This document shows positions 29,796-32,295 of a stretch of 32,295 nucleotides of DNA, one piece after another (the first letter of the stretch is position 1; each line of letters opens with the position of its first letter). Source of the DNA: a virus; IMG/VR virus record IMGVR_UViG_3300030102_004342, positions 29,011 through 61,305 of that record; one strand, given 5' to 3'. The notes under the pieces are model-generated. The model had not been told where the DNA came from. It worked only from the letters and a program-made list of their open reading frames with translations, and ran no database searches. The translations under genes and the position numbers were made by a program.

Positions 29796-32295
29796 ATGAC
29801 AAGAAGTTTAGAAAATAGCAAATATTCCGCATGGTTAGTAGGATATTATGATGATTGGTTGGGGACACAATGTATAGCCGATGATTCTAATACATTTTCA
29901 ACCGACCACAACCATGCCAATACCCATGCCGGTAATCCGTGTAATGGTGAAGCACCCTTGAATCCCACATATAGATTTTGCACCATAGAAAGGCAAGAGG
30001 CTTTATCATTTGCGGCTGGTGGTGGTAGTATTCCGGAGGCCTTTCCTGTTAGAAGTTTTGATGGTAGTTTTTCTACCAACCAACAATTTTCTATTAGCCA
30101 CAATCAAGGAATACATGAATATATTACTAAAGACACTAATAGATTATTAGGTGGTTGCTTTTACGAAGGTAAGGCCACACCACGAGCACCACAAACATTT
30201 TTTCATCAAAATAGAATAAACTTGGGTGCAACCGTTACCTATACCTTTAATGATGATACCGACATAAGAAACGCTACAACAATATCAAATGGTGTTGGTT
30301 TTATGTGGATTAATAATTCACGAAGCACAACCGGTAAATATTGGATTTCCGCAGACAATGATGGTTCATATATTAGAAAATCCACAAAGGATGTATCGGC
30401 AACCGAGACGGGTTATCATGGAAACACTATAACACATAGCGAGGCCGGTAGCCATAATAATTTTACTATAACAAGTGCCGGTAGAATAGGAAGGCATGCA
30501 TATATGACAGGTATGTTTCAATGGCAAGCCATGCACCAAGATTCTAGTGCAAACGATAAAAGAGATGCGGTAGGCCAAGAAATAACATCTTTAGGCGGCA
30601 AGCCATTTATGGTATTTGACATAAAACGGTATGCACGAGATAGAGCTAACTTTCCTACGGCCACACACTCTATTGTTTCATACGAGGGAACATTAAATGG
30701 GAGTGGCGATGATGATGTTTTTCACATTAGAATGTGCGAGCAATCTTTGTTTGGTGGTAGATTTGGTCTTGGTGCAACGACAACAGGGGCTACACTAAAT
30801 CAGACCTATGCCCCAAAGTTAAACTTGAACATAGGTTTTCTACAATCCGATACTACATACACATCGTTAGGCATAACTGCTACAAATCCCGCTATCACCG
30901 TTGTAATAGATAGAAATGCTATGGGATTGGGTGATACATACGCCCATTATAGCCATATAGCAACGGGGCTACCTAATAATGATGGTGTAGTCCCTAAAGG
31001 TTCAGAATATCATTTCTGCGTCAATAAAATAGGCACACTATCCGGCACTACTAAAGAAGATAAAATGAACAATCTTTGGGTTGATATTGATGTAAAGTGT
31101 GACTTTACTAACCAACAATACCAAGTCTTTGTGAATGGTGTTGCCTATGGTGGGGCAACCTCGTTTCAATCTAAACCAGGTGGTGGGGTATGGGCAGCAA
31201 CTGACTTTTATGGTTGGGAATTAGAACAAACTGCGGTTAGCCACAGCCCATTGACCACCGAAATGCTTGGCACTGAGGGTTGTTATTGGAATCATTTTGT
31301 GCTGATAGATAGAGTTGCTTTTGGTAAATATATCAATCATCCATTAACCGGAACAAAACCTCTACTACATAAACTATCAACTATTATGACTAGCAACTCC
31401 CTATCGTCAATGAGGTGTGATATTCTTGATGATGATAATGTCCTAAACCTCTACCCATTAGTAACGGGTGTAGCAAATAGTGACTATCACTTTTTACTAT
31501 TTAGAAACGGTGAGGATAGACCGATACTAAATGGCATTTTGAATACAATAAATATAAAACAAAGCTCAAAACAAAATACAAGACTGATAGAATTAGGTAT
31601 TACCGACCCGGCAAAGTTGTTAGACAAAAATTTGCCTGTATTTGATTTAGGGCAAACAACACTATCCAGTGATTTAGATGTAGCAGTGGGTCTTAGAGGT
31701 GCGGCAGAATCGTTGCAGGATGCGCTTTATTTTGGTACAGCAAAACTATTGGTTCGTGATGACAATATAGGCGGTGAAGAAGATGCTAATGCAACTCTAG
31801 CATTTATGCCAACAAAAGACCAAAGGACATGCCTAAACTCGGCACACCCAATACAGTTATACAATAACCATGAAGATAGAGGGCCAAACTATCCTGAATA
31901 TCAATGGCACGGGATAAAGGGAAAGGTGGTTCATCCTCTAAAACACAATCCAGGTAGTGGTGTAGTTATATCAACAACGGTTACGGCTATCGCCGCCGAT
32001 TCTACCGATGGCACACCAATATGGGGATTATCGGGCGTATCTGCACCCGAAGGTTTGCAGACCGGTGATACAGTAAACATTTTCGGTGGTAGTGCATTTG
32101 CAGCAACACTAACTAATGAGCCAGTAACTCAACACAACGGACAAGCTGCAGCAGATACCGCAGCAAATAATTTTTGTATTACCACAACACCTCCGACACA
32201 CAACGCTGAGGTCGATAAAGTAGTGCAATATACCAATGGAACGGATTTACTTACCCAGATACGCCTAAAAGCGGGAACATTTACCGGATTACCAC
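29796..32295 (+). CDS. Distal-tail or receptor-binding protein, 3' end cut by window edge
   Basis: An ATG at 29796, nine bases after the tape measure stop, opens a frame with no stop through the window end (833 codons). It begins MTRSLENSKYSAWLVGYYDD and is beta-rich and aromatic. A region with VDIDVKCDFTNQQYQVFVNG (near residue 440) and WNHFVLIDRVAFGKYI looks like a carbohydrate-binding jelly-roll domain. Later FLLFRNGEDRPILNGILNTI and KLLDKNLPVFDLG-type segments are like hub or baseplate parts. Its position immediately after the tape measure is that of distal tail or hub proteins, and the size suggests a large multi-domain tail tip. Function is inferred from position. Confidence 0.8.
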   Translation, partial: MTRSLENSKYSAWLVGYYDDWLGTQCIADDSNTFSTDHNHANTHAGNPCNGEAPLNPTYRFCTIERQEALSFAAGGGSIPEAFPVRSFDGSFSTNQQFSISHNQGIHEYITKDTNRLLGGCFYEGKATPRAPQTFFHQNRINLGATVTYTFNDDTDIRNATTISNGVGFMWINNSRSTTGKYWISADNDGSYIRKSTKDVSATETGYHGNTITHSEAGSHNNFTITSAGRIGRHAYMTGMFQWQAMHQDSSANDKRDAVGQEITSLGGKPFMVFDIKRYARDRANFPTATHSIVSYEGTLNGSGDDDVFHIRMCEQSLFGGRFGLGATTTGATLNQTYAPKLNLNIGFLQSDTTYTSLGITATNPAITVVIDRNAMGLGDTYAHYSHIATGLPNNDGVVPKGSEYHFCVNKIGTLSGTTKEDKMNNLWVDIDVKCDFTNQQYQVFVNGVAYGGATSFQSKPGGGVWAATDFYGWELEQTAVSHSPLTTEMLGTEGCYWNHFVLIDRVAFGKYINHPLTGTKPLLHKLSTIMTSNSLSSMRCDILDDDNVLNLYPLVTGVANSDYHFLLFRNGEDRPILNGILNTINIKQSSKQNTRLIELGITDPAKLLDKNLPVFDLGQTTLSSDLDVAVGLRGAAESLQDALYFGTAKLLVRDDNIGGEEDANATLAFMPTKDQRTCLNSAHPIQLYNNHEDRGPNYPEYQWHGIKGKVVHPLKHNPGSGVVISTTVTAIAADSTDGTPIWGLSGVSAPEGLQTGDTVNIFGGSAFAATLTNEPVTQHNGQAAADTAANNFCITTTPPTHNAEVDKVVQYTNGTDLLTQIRLKAGTFTGLP

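Overview
This window looks like part of the genome of a tailed double-stranded DNA virus (or a close provirus) of an archaeon, most likely a marine archaeon. The archaeal assignment rests on promoters: at least ten genes or operons have a TTTATATA-type TATA box, and in most of them the box centre lies 25-28 nt before the ATG, as expected for leaderless archaeal transcripts. Downstream genes in operons have good GGAGGTGA-type ribosome sites. I cannot fix the host from sequence alone; Marine Group II Euryarchaeota or Nitrososphaeria would both be plausible. The absence of any recognisable tail-sheath gene, together with a 1219-residue tape measure, suggests a siphovirus-like particle with a long flexible tail.

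Positions 1-10800 hold the regulatory (probably early) side. A tightly overlapping minus-strand operon (1-2407) encodes seven small proteins, several with CxxC zinc knuckles. Next come a basic helical protein (2794-3318, minus), a plus-strand set of four tiny cysteine-rich proteins (3643-4392) and an orphan DNA methyltransferase (4648-5358). Two minus-strand paralogues follow (5599-6015 and 6915-7352), each trailed by the same type of structured RNA. Intergenic DNA here is unusually rich in structure: six copies of a 29-nt element with fixed internal spacing, several perfect hairpins and two intrinsic-type terminators. A minus-strand packaging operon (10779 to 7711) encodes an HTH-metallophosphoesterase, a 55-residue zinc protein and the large terminase.

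A divergent promoter region at 10780-11049 separates this from the plus-strand late operon, which runs to the window end. Its order is portal, two-helix membrane protein, a conserved head-associated protein, capsid maturation protease with scaffold, decoration protein, HK97-fold major capsid protein, head-completion proteins, a large adhesin or fibre, three small membrane, SAP or hypothetical proteins, connector, GNAT acetyltransferase, neck protein, a lectin-like domain fused to a tail terminator, tail tube, small virion proteins, tail assembly chaperones, tape measure and a partial distal-tail protein. The chaperone pair carries a CCCTTTG slippery site for a -1 frameshift.

The strongest candidates for undescribed biology are the fixed-spacing 29-nt element family, the paired structured RNAs with ribosome-site-like loops behind the paralogues, and the dense set of zinc-binding microproteins.
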